Below are positions 25,817 to 34,068 of a stretch of DNA of 51,652 nt, piece by piece. How positions within the stretch are numbered: position 1 is the stretch's first letter; each line of letters opens with the position of its first letter. Under the pieces are notes generated by a model. It saw only the letters and a list, made by a program, of their open reading frames with translations, was not told the DNA's origin and did no database searches. Where the stretch lies: assembly GCA_964556225.1 (NCBI GenBank), contig CAZKVJ010000022.1, forward strand, positions 1 through 51,652, in the 5' to 3' direction. This DNA is from CAZKVJ01 sp964556225. Lineage in GTDB: Bacteria; Actinomycetota; Acidimicrobiia; Acidimicrobiales; Ilumatobacteraceae. The position numbers and the translations under genes are program-made.

Positions 25817-26951
25817 CCGTCACGGGCGTGCCCTCCGCCGCGGGCTGCGCCACGAGTCGAGCGAAGCTGTTCGCAGCGTCGCGTTGCATGCCGGGCAGCA
25901 CGTGTTGATAGACGGCCATCGTGAACGCAGGTGTCGAGTGACCGAGACGTTCGCTGACCACCTTCAACGGAACCCCGTGCTTCAACATCAATGTGGCATG
26001 CGTGTGCCGGAGGTCGTGCATCCGGATCGGTGGCACACCTGCGGCGCGTTGCAGCCGATCCACCGCCTGCGACAGCGAGTGCGGGTGAACTGATTGACCG
26101 TCAGGTCGGGTGAACACCGTCTCGTTCGCTGGGGCCATCCCGAACTCGGCGAGTTGGTCGTGCCGCCAGTCGCGCAGCACCGAGACGGTTCGTTGGTCGA
26201 GGTCGACCGCGCGGCGCGAGGTCCGGGTCTTGGTCGGGGTGGTGTGGACTTGGTAGCCGGTGCAGCTCACGGAACGGCGGATCGACAACGTTGCTGCGTC
26301 GAGGTCGATGTCGGTCCATCGCAGGCCGAGCACCTCACCGCGTCGCATCCCGGTCATCGCCGCCAACCAGATCGCCGGGCCGAGCCGATGGGTCATGGCG
26401 ACCTCCAGGAACCGGCGGAGTTGGTGCTCGTTCCAGCACCGCTGCTCGGGCGCCGCACCGTGGCACGGCGGGTCCATGAGACGGGCGACGTTGCGCTGCA
26501 CGAGCCCCGAGCGTTCGGCGTCGCCGAGCGCGGTGCGCAGGATCTGGTGCACGTTCAACACGGTCTTGGGCGCGAGCTGGCCGCCATCGTGGCGACCGCC
26601 GCGACGCAGGTGGGCGTAGAGCACCTCGAGGTGGGTGATCGTGAGGCTGCGCAACGGCACCCGACCGATGTGCGGGAGCACGTAGCGGTCGATCATCTGC
26701 TCGTACCGGAACGCCGTCGTCGGCCGAAGTCGATCCTGGCGGGTGGGGAGCCACCGGGTGCACAGGTAGCGCGACACGGTGATGCCGCGTGGGGATGGTG
26801 GGCGTGCTGATGGCAGCGTGTCGGCGAGCGAGCGGGCGGCAGTTTCGTCGCTGGTGCGGTGCCACCGGCGACGGTCACGGCCGGTGATCGGGTCGAGGCC
26901 TTCGTAGCCGACGGCGTACCAGCGGCCGTCGCGGTTGGTGACGCATCCCAT
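25800..26951 (-). CDS. int: Tyrosine recombinase/integrase, class A, module 1
   Basis: This 383-residue site-specific integrase has the usual three parts: an N-terminal arm-binding domain (TNRDGRWYAVGYEGLDPITG and RDRRRWHR), a SAM-like core-binding domain (LRPTTAFRYEQMIDRYVLPH), and the catalytic domain. The catalytic residues are visible: Arg in GMRRGEVLGLRW, His and Arg in HDLRHTHATLML, His in RLGHSTPAF, and the nucleophile Tyr in TMAVYQHVLPGM. ATG 26951 follows an AGGAGG ribosome site, and the upstream frame is not needed. The stop lies about 50 bases from the tRNA 3' end, as is typical of elements that use tRNA genes. No excisionase gene is seen. Confidence 0.93.
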   Translation of the reverse strand: MGCVTNRDGRWYAVGYEGLDPITGRDRRRWHRTSDETAARSLADTLPSARPPSPRGITVSRYLCTRWLPTRQDRLRPTTAFRYEQMIDRYVLPHIGRVPLRSLTITHLEVLYAHLRRGGRHDGGQLAPKTVLNVHQILRTALGDAERSGLVQRNVARLMDPPCHGAAPEQRCWNEHQLRRFLEVAMTHRLGPAIWLAAMTGMRRGEVLGLRWTDIDLDAATLSIRRSVSCTGYQVHTTPTKTRTSRRAVDLDQRTVSVLRDWRHDQLAEFGMAPANETVFTRPDGQSVHPHSLSQAVDRLQRAAGVPPIRMHDLRHTHATLMLKHGVPLKVVSERLGHSTPAFTMAVYQHVLPGMQRDAANSFARLVAQPAAEGTPVTAVAGR

Positions 26952-26969
26952 GGTCGGTTCCTCCTGAAG

Positions 26970-26988
26970 CGGTAGCGGAACCGGTAGC
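26970..26988. repeat. Class A arm-type repeats upstream of int
   Basis: Two copies of CGGTAGC (the inverse of GCTACCG) 12 bases apart lie 19 to 37 bases before the integrase start. The same pair precedes the other two class A integrases (35339-35357 and 46757-46775). They could be integrase sites that also autoregulate int. Confidence 0.55.
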
Positions 26989-27115
26989 CAATCCGGATAT
27001 GGCGAGGCCACAGTCGCGCTGATGCACGTGGGGAACCCGAAGGTCGAGCGACCGTTGTGTCTTGGCTCCTGGCGAAAAGGGCCTGTGTCGAGTTGGGCGT
27101 CGGTCAACGCGTGGG

Positions 27116-27562
27116 CTATGAGTTGGGTCCTTCCTCATCGGTCGGCGCCGGTCGGAGCACGCCGTGGTCGTCGGTGACGATGGTGAGTCCTTTGGCGGCG
27201 AAGCGGGCATGGAGGGCCTCGGGACTGTCGGCGGTGGTGTCGGGGAGGTTGTAGTACTCCTCGAGGATCTGTCGTGCGATGGGGTCGTCGATGACGGTCG
27301 AGTCCCAGATGACCTCGTCGCTCGTCTCGTTGATGGTGAAGTCGAAGAACGCGCAGCATGCTTTCTCGCGTGCGGCGAGGTCGCGTACGTGGTCGGCGAT
27401 GCCGGGGTCGGCCCGGAGCCGGAACCGGATTCCGGTGTCGGTCCGTTCCTTCGCGACGAGTGCGGTGTCGAACAGTTCCTGGTATTCGGCGAGGCGTTCA
27501 TCTGGGGTGTCGGGTGCGGTGGTCATGTCGCACACGATCGGCGGGTTCTCGTGGGTGGTCAT
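27116..27562 (-). CDS. CC-motif protein, partner of MerR regulator
   Basis: This 148-residue protein has a central REKACCAFFDFTINE motif. Residues 10-105 (IVCDMTT, RLAEYQELF, DLAAREKACC) align by eye with the C-terminal domain of the MerR protein at 35914 (IACTLSA, RIAEWQSLL, RLVAAEQDCCQFFRFAI), so this is the same domain as a free-standing protein. The paired cysteines suggest soft-metal binding. ATG 27562 has AGGAG upstream. It is divergent from the MerR gene, with the MerR-type palindrome 60 bases before it. The biochemical role is unknown; a metal scavenger or co-sensor is inference. Confidence 0.6.
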   Translation of the reverse strand: MTTHENPPIVCDMTTAPDTPDERLAEYQELFDTALVAKERTDTGIRFRLRADPGIADHVRDLAAREKACCAFFDFTINETSDEVIWDSTVIDDPIARQILEEYYNLPDTTADSPEALHARFAAKGLTIVTDDHGVLRPAPTDEEGPNS

Positions 27563-27621
27563 GGGATGCGTCTCCTGGTTGGTCGTGACGATCGGCAACC
27601 GTCATGGTCCGACCGTAGAGT

Positions 27622-27644
27622 CTTGACTTGGGTCCAGAGTCAAG
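27622..27644. promoter_or_regulatory. MerR-type operator
   Basis: CTTGACT, nine bases, then AGTCAAG form a perfect 7-bp dyad between the CC-motif gene and the MerR gene, 14 bases before the MerR start. TTGACT at 27623 can serve as a -35 box. Confidence 0.65.
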
Positions 27645-27657
27645 AGAAGGTTGCGGG

Positions 27658-28038
27658 ATGAAGATCGGGCAGGTCGCGAACGAGGCGGGCGTGAGTGTCG
27701 ACACCGTTCGCTTCTACGAACGCCGGGGTGTGCTGCCGGCACCGGATCGGTTACCGTCGGGCTATCGCACCTATACCTCGGCAACGGTGCAACGGATCCG
27801 CCTCGCTCGCCGGTTGCAGGCGCTCGGGCTGACGCTCGACGAAGTGATCGACGCGTTGCACGCCTCCGATCGTGACGAGGTCTCGTGTGCGTCGCAGCGT
27901 TGGCGACTCGAAGCTGTCCTCGACCGGATCGACGCCAGGATCGCCGAGCTGCGTTCTGTGCGTCGCGACGTGGTCGGCGTGTTGGCTCGTTGTGACCGCG
28001 GAGCGTGCGTGTTCACCGAATCCGACATTCGCGCTTGA
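27658..28038 (+). CDS. MerR family transcriptional regulator
   Basis: This 126-residue regulator has the winged-helix N terminus MKIGQVANEAGVSVDTVRFY and ERRGVLP, then GYRTYTSATVQRIRLARRLQ, and a dimerisation helix near residues 80-110. Metal-sensor cysteines are suggested by Cys81 (VSCASQRW, near residue 80) and the C-terminal CDRGACVF (near 114 and 119), close to the spacing of three cysteines in MerR-type mercury or zinc sensors. It sits between two palindromic promoter regions, one upstream (27622) and one downstream (28035), fitting autoregulation and activation of the next gene. That next gene is now broken. Confidence 0.88.
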   Translation: MKIGQVANEAGVSVDTVRFYERRGVLPAPDRLPSGYRTYTSATVQRIRLARRLQALGLTLDEVIDALHASDRDEVSCASQRWRLEAVLDRIDARIAELRSVRRDVVGVLARCDRGACVFTESDIRA

Positions 28039-28066
28039 CCTTCGACTCGGGTCGAAGCCGTACGGT
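28035..28066 (+). promoter_or_regulatory. MerR-activated promoter
   Basis: TTGACC (28035) and TACGGT (28061) are separated by 20 bases, the long spacer typical of MerR-activated promoters. The spacer carries the perfect dyad CTTCGAC-TCGG-GTCGAAG. It lies at the end of the merR-like gene and points to the truncated gene at 28116. Confidence 0.72.
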
Positions 28067-28115
28067 CGAGCCGACAGCCACCCGCCCCCTGTGGTGGCCG
28101 AGCCGAGGAGCTTCG

Positions 28116-28195
28116 ATGGTGATCCCAGTGAACGTTGATGACACCGACGACGATGCCTGCGCGGTGAACGGCAGCTGCGGGTGCCAGCCGACCGT
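28116..28195 (+). pseudogene. Truncated MerR-regulated cysteine-rich gene
   Basis: After GAGGAG an ATG opens VIPVNVDDTDDDACAVNGSC and GCQPTVPS, then the frame passes into the antisense of a WD40 gene. The join is at about 28190. Its Cys-x4-Cys-x-Cys cluster resembles the linker CDTNCGCVSDP of the MerR fusion at 35914. The 3' part was lost when WD40 DNA was joined here. Confidence 0.5.
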
Positions 28196-29046
28196 GCCAT
28201 CTGAGCTGGCGGAGGCGAGCAGTACCCGCCCGTCGGTCAACGTCACCGCCGCCACCGAGTTCACGCTGTTGGTGTGGCCGGTGAGGGGTTCACCGACCGG
28301 GCTGCCCGTGGCCGGGTCCCACAACCGTACCGTGTGATCCCAGCCAGCGGAGGCGAGCAGTACGCGCCCGTCGGTCAACGTCACCGCCGCCACCGAGTAC
28401 ACGGTGTTGGTGTGGCCGGTGAGGGGTTCACCGACCGGGCTGCCCGTGGCCGGGTCCCACAACCGCACCGTGCGATCCCAGCCAGCGGAGGCGAGCAGTA
28501 CGCGTCCGTCGGTCAACGTCACCGCTGCCACCGATCTCACGCTGGTGGTGTGGTCGGTGAGGGGTTCACCGACCGGGCTGCCGGTGGCCGGGTCCCCCAA
28601 CCGCACCGTGCGATCCCAGCTAGCGGAGGCGAGCAGTACGCGCCCGTCGGTCAACGTCACCGCTGCCACCGAGTTCACGCTGGTGGTGTGGCCGGTCAAG
28701 CTCGCGTGAGCGCGCACTTGAGGCCCGCGAAGCCACAGCAGTTCTTGCTCGTCCGGTCGGAGCGCCTGACCGAGTTGCGCCTGCACGTACCGTCGGGCGG
28801 CGCGGCGCTGCGATGGTGAGAAATGGTCGACTGCTCCCCCGGCGACAAGCAGCTGGTCAGCGACGATCGGGCGGTCTGGTGCGCCGAGGTAGCGCTCGTG
28901 GCATAGGCGCCGCAGGCTCGGTTGGTCGACGAAGTCGACGACGTTGTGGTTGAGCATCCGGTCAAGTTCGTGTGCGGCGGCGGCGTGTTCGCCCAGATGC
29001 ATTTGCAGATACGGGCTGAGGTGCTCGAGCGGTTGGTTGGTTCCAC
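28190..29046 (-). pseudogene. WD40-repeat protein fragment
   Basis: The leftward frame gives LEHLSPYLQMHLGEHAAAAH and a helical region with RRLCHERYLGAPDRPIVADQ, then about four nearly identical WD40 repeats of 46 residues (LLASAGWDRTVRLWDPATGS, PVGEPLTGHTNTVYSVAAVT). The DNA period is 138 bp. No start codon context remains at the 5' side, where it abuts class B integrase end DNA near 29046. The 3' side runs into the truncated MerR target near 28190. The whole gene was probably a large STAND-type or similar multidomain WD40 protein. Confidence 0.7.
28201..28700 (-). repeat. 138-bp tandem repeats (WD40 units)
   Basis: About three and a half copies of a 138-base unit, marked by GAGGCGAGCAG at 28212, 28350, 28488 and 28626. 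Copies differ at few positions, so the amplification is recent or kept uniform by gene conversion. Confidence 0.85.
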
Positions 29047-29055
29047 ACCGGCGAC

Positions 29056-29127
29056 GTCTACCGGCTACGCGAGATGCGAGTCGCTGACATGGGTTGACGC
29101 GGGAGGTTGGCCGGTAGACGTCTACCG
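29056..29127. repeat. Class B arm-type repeats (left end, att lost)
   Basis: GTCTACCGGC at 29056 and the perfect palindrome CGGTAGACGTCTACCG at 29112-29127 match the set beside the intact class B integrase (40718-40801). The tRNA 3' copy expected about 60-100 bases further left is missing; WD40 DNA begins there instead. Confidence 0.7.
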
Positions 29128-30259
29128 GCTGGCGGCGGCGACGAGCGTGGCGAACCGCTCGGCTGCGGCGCCGCTCATGCCCGGCAGGAGGTGCTGGTAG
29201 GTGGGCATGGTGAACGCGGGGTGGGCGTGGCCGAGGCGTTCGGACACGAGCTTGATCGCTGTGCCGTCGGCTACGAGCAGCGAGGCGTGGGTGTGGCGCA
29301 GGTCGTGGAACCGGACTCGTGGCAGGCCGCTGCGCTGCACGATGCGGTCGAAGAGTTGGCTGATCGACTCGGGGTTGAGGAACCGGCCGGTGGTGTTGCA
29401 GAACATCCAGTCGTCGGGCCCGCACGGCAACCCGTCGCGCCCGAGCTGTCGTCGCCAACGTCGAAGTTCGTCGAGGGTGGCGTGGTCGATCTCGACGCTT
29501 CGGCGGCTGGTGCGCGTCTTGGGTACGAACTCGACGGGGCGGCCGCCGACGTTCTGCAGGGTGCGTGATACCGACAGGCGGGAGTGGGCGATGGAGACGT
29601 CGGACCATTTGAGCCCGACGATCTCGCCGCGCCGCATGCCGGTGTGGGCGGCGAGGTGCAGCGCCGGGTAGAGCCGCTGGCCTCTGGCGGCGGTGAGGAA
29701 CGTGCTGAGTTCGGCTGCGGTCCACGACCGCGCGACACCGCTGGCGGGTGGGCGTCGACGGCTCCGCGTGTCGCTGGCGACGTTGCGGTCGACGAGCCGC
29801 CGGGCCACGGCTTGATCGAGTGCCGCTCGGATGACGGCGTGGACCTCAAGGATCGTCTTGGGACCCTCGGCCGTTGCCGTCTGCGCCGCCGGTGGTGGCG
29901 AGGGTGTCGTAGAGGGTGTCGAGGTGATCGGCGCGCAGCCGACGGAGCGGGATGTCACCGACGGCCAGATTGATGTAGCGGTCGACGAACCACGCGTACC
30001 GGTACGCGGTCGTCGCGCGCACCTGGCGACGCTTGTGCGGGATCCAGGTGCTGGTGAGGAACTCGCCGAACGTCACCGGCCCGGTCGGTGCGGCAGGTGT
30101 GGCGTCACGATCGCGGTCGAGTCGGGCGGCGAGTTGTTCGGCTTCGGCTCGGTCGTGGCCGACGGGATGCCATCGTCGACGTTCCCGTCCGGTGAGCGGG
30201 TCGAGGCCGTCGTAGGCGACGACGTAGAAGCGGTCCTGGCGTTGCACGATGTAGCTCAT
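29122..30259 (-). pseudogene. int: Tyrosine integrase, class B, frameshifted
   Basis: From ATG 30259 the frame reads SYIVQRQDRFYVVAYDGLDP and on to LDTLYDTLATTGGADG, then shifts. The other frame resumes at GPKTILEVHAVIRAALDQ and carries the complete catalytic domain: GMRRGEIVGLKW, HDLRHTHASLLV, RLGHAHPAF, and Tyr in PTYQHLLPGM. The shift lies at about 29860-29880. The total length of 1138 bases is not a multiple of three, which supports a real single-base change. It is closely related to the intact class B integrase at 40810. Confidence 0.85.
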
Positions 30260-30339
30260 CCACGATCATCGACCACTTCGACACCAAGCCGAATATCACA
30301 CCCGCCTCGCCGTCGTCGCGGCTGGTGCTGGGCGTGGAC

Positions 30340-31005
30340 TCAGCGCGTGGTCTTCGTGAACGTGATCAGCGCGAAGCGGTCGTTACTGGTGGTCAGGATG
30401 TCGGTGCGCTGCTGGGCGAGCCCGTGACGTTCGGCCGCCGTGGTGAGCTCGTGGACTCCTTCGTCGTCGGCGCCCCTTGGCCGGTGTCGGTGGGCTGGGG
30501 GTCCGTAACGTTCGGCGATGAGAAGGTGACCGCCTGGTCGGAGTACTCGGCTGATCTCGGTGAACCCCTTGTCGGGCGACGTCCAGTGGTGGACGGTGTT
30601 GATCGCCCAGACGAGATCGAACGCGCCGTCGTCGAGCGGGAGGTGTTCGGCGGGTGCTGTGAGCAGGCGAAGTGATCGAGTTCGCTCGGCGCGCCGTAGG
30701 CGTTTGCCGGCGAAGCGGATCATCTCGTGGGATTGGTCGATGCCGGTGAGGCTGGCCGGTGGTTGCTCGAGGCGTGTTGCTAGCCGGAGCGAGGTGCCTG
30801 GTCCGCAGCCGAGGTCGAGGACGTCGAGCCCTCCGGGGTCGATTGCCGTGACGACGATCCTGTTCGTTTCGACGTTGCTGCGCGACATCACGGTGGCGGC
30901 GATGTAGCCGAGGATGCCGTGGGGGCGACCGAAGTGCGGTCCGAGCGTGCGGAGCGCTCGTCCGGTGAGGCGTTGAGTCAGCGTTGGTGTGGAGTGGATG
31001 GTCAT
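30340..31005 (-). CDS. Class I SAM-dependent methyltransferase
   Basis: This 221-residue protein has the SAM-binding motif I LDVLDLGCGPGTSLRLA near residue 62, motif II around AIN in FDLVWAINTVHHW, and the post-motif LRPGGHLLIAERYGP, which is the UbiE/COQ5-like methyltransferase_11 fold. ATG 31005 was chosen because MTIHSTPTLTQRL starts naturally and an upstream small frame ends in an ATGA overlap at 31002. The substrate is unknown. It lies in the class B part of module 1, after an integrase remnant, with a second methyltransferase gene 370 bases upstream. Confidence 0.82.
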   Translation of the reverse strand: MTIHSTPTLTQRLTGRALRTLGPHFGRPHGILGYIAATVMSRSNVETNRIVVTAIDPGGLDVLDLGCGPGTSLRLATRLEQPPASLTGIDQSHEMIRFAGKRLRRAERTRSLRLLTAPAEHLPLDDGAFDLVWAINTVHHWTSPDKGFTEISRVLRPGGHLLIAERYGPPAHRHRPRGADDEGVHELTTAAERHGLAQQRTDILTTSNDRFALITFTKTTR

Positions 31006-31375
31006 CGGCCGTCCACCTGGCGCGATGCCCATCGGATCGAGCGGATGGCGCCGCGGAGGCTGACCGCGAGCAGGGCGAGGCATGCTGCGTTCAGCGTGGG
31101 GGACCAGTCCCGGATCGATTGCTGCTGTCGATCGAAGGTGTCGTGGCTGTGAGGCCAGTGGCCGGCGCGGTCGCGCTCGGGCCAGGCGGCGGCATCGGGT
31201 CGGTGAACGGCGCTTCTTCTTGGAGGGCGGGATGGTGACGGTCGAGTCCAAGGTGTGGGATCCGGCGTGATGCTCACCAGTTGGCGGTGCCGAGGAGGCG
31301 CATGGCGGCGGGGACGAGAGCGGTGCATACTCCATGCGCCGAGCCGGCCCAGCGTCGAGCGTGCTGGTCGGCGGC
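31006..31375. other. 370-bp stretch without a confident gene
   Basis: On the minus strand one frame ends at 31002 with an ATGA overlap and encodes a hydrophobic end (SPTLNAACLALLAVSLRGAI), so a small membrane protein coupled to the methyltransferase is possible. No convincing start or family could be found, and no repeats or hairpins stand out. Confidence 0.35.
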
Positions 31376-32155
31376 TCATCGTTGAGTTCCAAGCGTTCCG
31401 GAGCACACGAGTGCCCGCCCGTTGACGCGGACGCCGTCATCGGTAACGAAGTCGGCCAGGGCTGCTTCGAGCGCGGTCAGCACGTTGGCGGGTGTGTCCG
31501 GAGGGAGCTCTCGCTGGACGAATGACATCACGTCCTGGGTGTCGACGCCGACGAAGACAGGCCGATCGATGGTTTCGATCCGGACCTCGGAGCAGCCGGC
31601 GATCCGGAGGAGTTCGGCGTTGCGGTCCGGTTCGGCGAGGCGGAACGGTGGCCCGCTCGGCGGCACCGGCGCGCCAGCGGCGGTGAACGGCAACGCGAAC
31701 CAGTCGTTGGCTGCCGGTTCGGTCCAGGTCACGTAGCTCATCCGACCACCGGCTCGCACGAGCCGGCCCAGATGTGCGAACGCCGCCTCGGGGTCGTCGA
31801 AGAGCATCATGCCGAAACGGCTGATCAGCGCGTCGAACGACGCGACTGGCAAATCGATCTGCGAGGCATCTGCGCTCGTGAAACTGACCGACGCTTGGAG
31901 CTGGCGTGTCGCCATCCGTGCCCGGGCGAGCTCGATGAGCGCTGGGTCGCGGTCGACGCCGATCACGGCGCCCTGCCCCATTCGCTCGGCGGCCGCGAAC
32001 GTGGACGCGCCTGCGCCGCAGCCAACATCGAGGACGCTGCAGCCGGGTTGGATCGCGGTGTCGAGCACGGCGTCGTTGAACGGCGCCAGCATGCGGTCGA
32101 ATCGTGCAGCGTCGTCGTGCCACACGTTTGAGCTGTGCGAGGTGGGTTGGGTCAT
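31376..32155 (-). CDS. Class I SAM-dependent methyltransferase
   Basis: This 259-residue protein starts at ATG 32155 with GGAG 9 bases before it. Motif I is SVLDVGCGAGASTFAAAERM near residue 42, followed by the acidic residue of VIGVDRDPALIELA. DALISRFGMMLFDDPEAAF and RLVRAGGRMSYVTW follow, typical of the UbiE/methyltransferase_11 group. It is divergent from the TetR gene across a two-operator intergenic region, so TetR probably represses it. The substrate is unknown; small-molecule detoxification is a guess from the context. Confidence 0.85.
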   Translation of the reverse strand: MTQPTSHSSNVWHDDAARFDRMLAPFNDAVLDTAIQPGCSVLDVGCGAGASTFAAAERMGQGAVIGVDRDPALIELARARMATRQLQASVSFTSADASQIDLPVASFDALISRFGMMLFDDPEAAFAHLGRLVRAGGRMSYVTWTEPAANDWFALPFTAAGAPVPPSGPPFRLAEPDRNAELLRIAGCSEVRIETIDRPVFVGVDTQDVMSFVQRELPPDTPANVLTALEAALADFVTDDGVRVNGRALVCSGTLGTQR

Positions 32156-32176
32156 TAGGGTACTCCTTATCTATTG

Positions 32177-32217
32177 ACTGACCGCTGGTCAGTAACTGTT
32201 ACTGACTGGCGGTCAGT
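32177..32217. promoter_or_regulatory. Two TetR-type operators
   Basis: ACTGACCGCTGGTCAGT (32177-32193) and ACTGACTGGCGGTCAGT (32201-32217) are imperfect-centre palindromes 24 bases apart. They lie between the divergent methyltransferase and TetR starts. The common half-site is ACTGAC, and both promoters would be covered. Confidence 0.8.
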
Positions 32218-32242
32218 CTGTCAAGGGGGTATCGTCGCGTCT

Positions 32243-32836
32243 GTGGTGCGACAGGAGTCACGGCAGCCGCGGCGGCGGGCGCCCGATGAACGCGTCGAGC
32301 AGTTGCTCGACGCGGCCGAGCAGGTGCTGTTGGCGCGAGGGCTCGCGGCGACGACTGTCGCCGATGTCGCCGAGGCCGCCGGGGTGGCGAAGGGAACGTT
32401 GTACTTGTACTTCGAGTCCAAGGACGCGCTGCTCGCCGGGCTTCGAGCGCGCTATCTGAACCGGTTCACCGACGCCTTGGGAAGCAGTCGGGCCCGGTCG
32501 ACTTCAGGTGCCACCGGCCGCCTCGATCGGTTCGTGACCGGCCTGTTCGAGTTCTCAGCGCAGCACGCCCAGCTTCATCACCTGTTGTTCCACGAAGCCG
32601 GGTTCAGCGAGGACGACGCGTTGGCCGGTGCACGAGCGATGCTCGACGAGATCATCTCGGCGGGTTGTGAGAGCGGCGAGTTCGACGTCGCCGATCCCTC
32701 GCGCAGCGCCGGCTTTCTGCTCCACGGATTGCACGGGTTGCTGCTCGACGCGCTCCACGATGGCGCGAACGTGAGCCGGACCGCTGCAGCGGCCCGCGAG
32801 ATGGCTCGTCGATCGGTGGCGCGACTCAGCTCGTGA
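32243..32836 (+). CDS. TetR family transcriptional regulator
   Basis: This protein of about 197 residues has the TetR helix-turn-helix (LAATTVADVAEAAGVAKGTL and YLYFESKDALLAGLRARYL) at residues 30-70 and a ligand domain of helices after it. The paired GTG codons at 32243 and 32246 are the likely start, 13 bases after AGGGGG. Upstream in-frame codons would place the operators inside the gene. It probably represses itself and the divergent methyltransferase through the two palindromes. Its stop overlaps the stop of the convergent hydrolase by 11 bases. Confidence 0.87.
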   Translation: MVRQESRQPRRRAPDERVEQLLDAAEQVLLARGLAATTVADVAEAAGVAKGTLYLYFESKDALLAGLRARYLNRFTDALGSSRARSTSGATGRLDRFVTGLFEFSAQHAQLHHLLFHEAGFSEDDALAGARAMLDEIISAGCESGEFDVADPSRSAGFLLHGLHGLLLDALHDGANVSRTAAAAREMARRSVARLSS

Positions 32837-33770
32837 CGCTGCTGTTGATGAGGTTGATGAGCCACTCGGGCGTCTCGATCAGGCTGTAGTGATGGGCGTG
32901 CGGCCAGATGGCGACGGTGCCTCCGGTTCGTCGGGCGAGGCGGCGGGTCGCAGCGGTGTTGATGTTGTGGTCGAGCGTGCCGGAGACGTGGAGCGCGGGG
33001 ACCGGCAGGTCATTGATCGTGCCTCGGAGCAGGTTGGGTCCGTCGAGGAGGAGTTGACGGCGGGTGTATCGCAGCAGAGCGGTGCGTGTGCCGGGGATCC
33101 GGTAGGCGGTCTCGCGTTCGCTGCGCTGTTCGGGGGTGGGTGTGTGGTCATCGACTCGGCTTCGGGCGAGGATCAGCTCGCCGATGCCGGGGAGTGCGAG
33201 CGGGATCAGCATCGGGTCGATCGCGAGCCCGGTGCCGACGGTGATGATCGTGTGTGCCCGATCTGGGTGGCGTGCTGCGATGAGGCAGGCGATGATCCCG
33301 CCGAGGGAGTGTCCGACGATCGTGGCGTGCTGGACGCCGAGGTGGTCCATGAGCTCGATCGTCTGCTCGGACCACAGCTGGTAGCCGTAGCGGTAGTGGT
33401 CGCTGCGATCGGAGCGACCGCACCCGTAGAGGTCGACCGCGATGACGCGGTGTTCTGCGCCGAGTCGGTCGGCAACGGCGAGCCAGTCGGTGTGGCTCCG
33501 GCCGCTGCCGTGGAGCAGTACGACCGCTGGGCCATCCCCCCGGTCGACGAAGTGGGTCCGACCCGAGCGGAGTTCTGCGTATGCGCCCGAGTCTGTGGCT
33601 GGGAGGCGCGCCAGGTCGAGATCCTCTCGGGCGCCGAGGTGCTGAGGCCCGCCGGTGAAGCCCAGAAGTCGGCCGAGTCCACGCGGTTGACGCGTCGGGC
33701 TGACCCGCCCGTCAGCGGGAACGGGCGGGTCGTGCCGTCGTGCGGGTGGAACGGCCGAGAGGCCGTTCAC
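32826..33770 (-). CDS. Alpha/beta hydrolase
   Basis: The catalytic serine is in the nucleophile elbow VGHSLGG, preceded by the oxyanion-hole HGSGRSHTDW and the strand VIAVDLYGCGRSDRS. The C-terminal histidine is probably in WPHAHHYSLIETPEWLI, and the acid in SGTLDHN. These make it a serine hydrolase of the esterase/lipase or haloperoxidase-like class. Length is up to 314 residues, but the first 50 or so look non-domain and Pro/Arg-rich, so the true start may be near 33640 or the N terminus may be a recombination product. A glyoxalase fragment lies just beyond. Confidence 0.78.
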   Translation of the reverse strand: MNGLSAVPPARRHDPPVPADGRVSPTRQPRGLGRLLGFTGGPQHLGAREDLDLARLPATDSGAYAELRSGRTHFVDRGDGPAVVLLHGSGRSHTDWLAVADRLGAEHRVIAVDLYGCGRSDRSDHYRYGYQLWSEQTIELMDHLGVQHATIVGHSLGGIIACLIAARHPDRAHTIITVGTGLAIDPMLIPLALPGIGELILARSRVDDHTPTPEQRSERETAYRIPGTRTALLRYTRRQLLLDGPNLLRGTINDLPVPALHVSGTLDHNINTAATRRLARRTGGTVAIWPHAHHYSLIETPEWLINLINSSVTS

Positions 33771-33786
33771 CGCAGGACCTCGGTTG

Positions 33787-33897
33787 ATCTGGGTGCGAGT
33801 GACCGACCTCGACGACTGCCGTCCGACCGAGGCCTACCTGACGTTCCGATGCTGGGATCCCGACGGCACCGAGGTCGAGGTCTTCTGGGAGACGTGA
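33787..33897 (+). pseudogene. Glyoxalase/VOC C-terminal fragment
   Basis: The frame gives VTDLDDCRPTEAYLTFRC and ends WDPDGTEVEVFWET before a stop at 33897. The DPDG-x-x-x-E-x-F end is the C-terminal strand of vicinal-oxygen-chelate proteins. There is no N-terminal half, so it is gene debris at the right end of module 1. Confidence 0.55.
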
Positions 33898-33930
33898 GCC
33901 CAACGTGCACCCAAGCACACGAGCGGTCAG

Positions 33931-33950
33931 TCGTACAACGGTCGTACAAC
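33931..33950. repeat. Right-end repeats, module 1
   Basis: TCGTACAAC occurs twice 11 bases apart, about 120 bases before att 2. Matching pairs precede att 3 and att 5. It is the distal-end signature of the element family. Confidence 0.7.
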
Positions 33951-34068
33951 ACGACGAGCACCAGCGGGATCCCACCAACGCCTACGACGGCCCCGGTCGG
34001 CGGTATCGATTTGCTCGTTTCATCAGGGAGAACGCCCACGAGCGCCTACGCGCTCCCCCGGGCGTCGG

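Noticed and set aside
28201..28700. Regular repeats considered as CRISPR
   Set aside because: The 138-bp period is uniform, with no spacer-like unique segments, and it encodes WD40 units in one frame.
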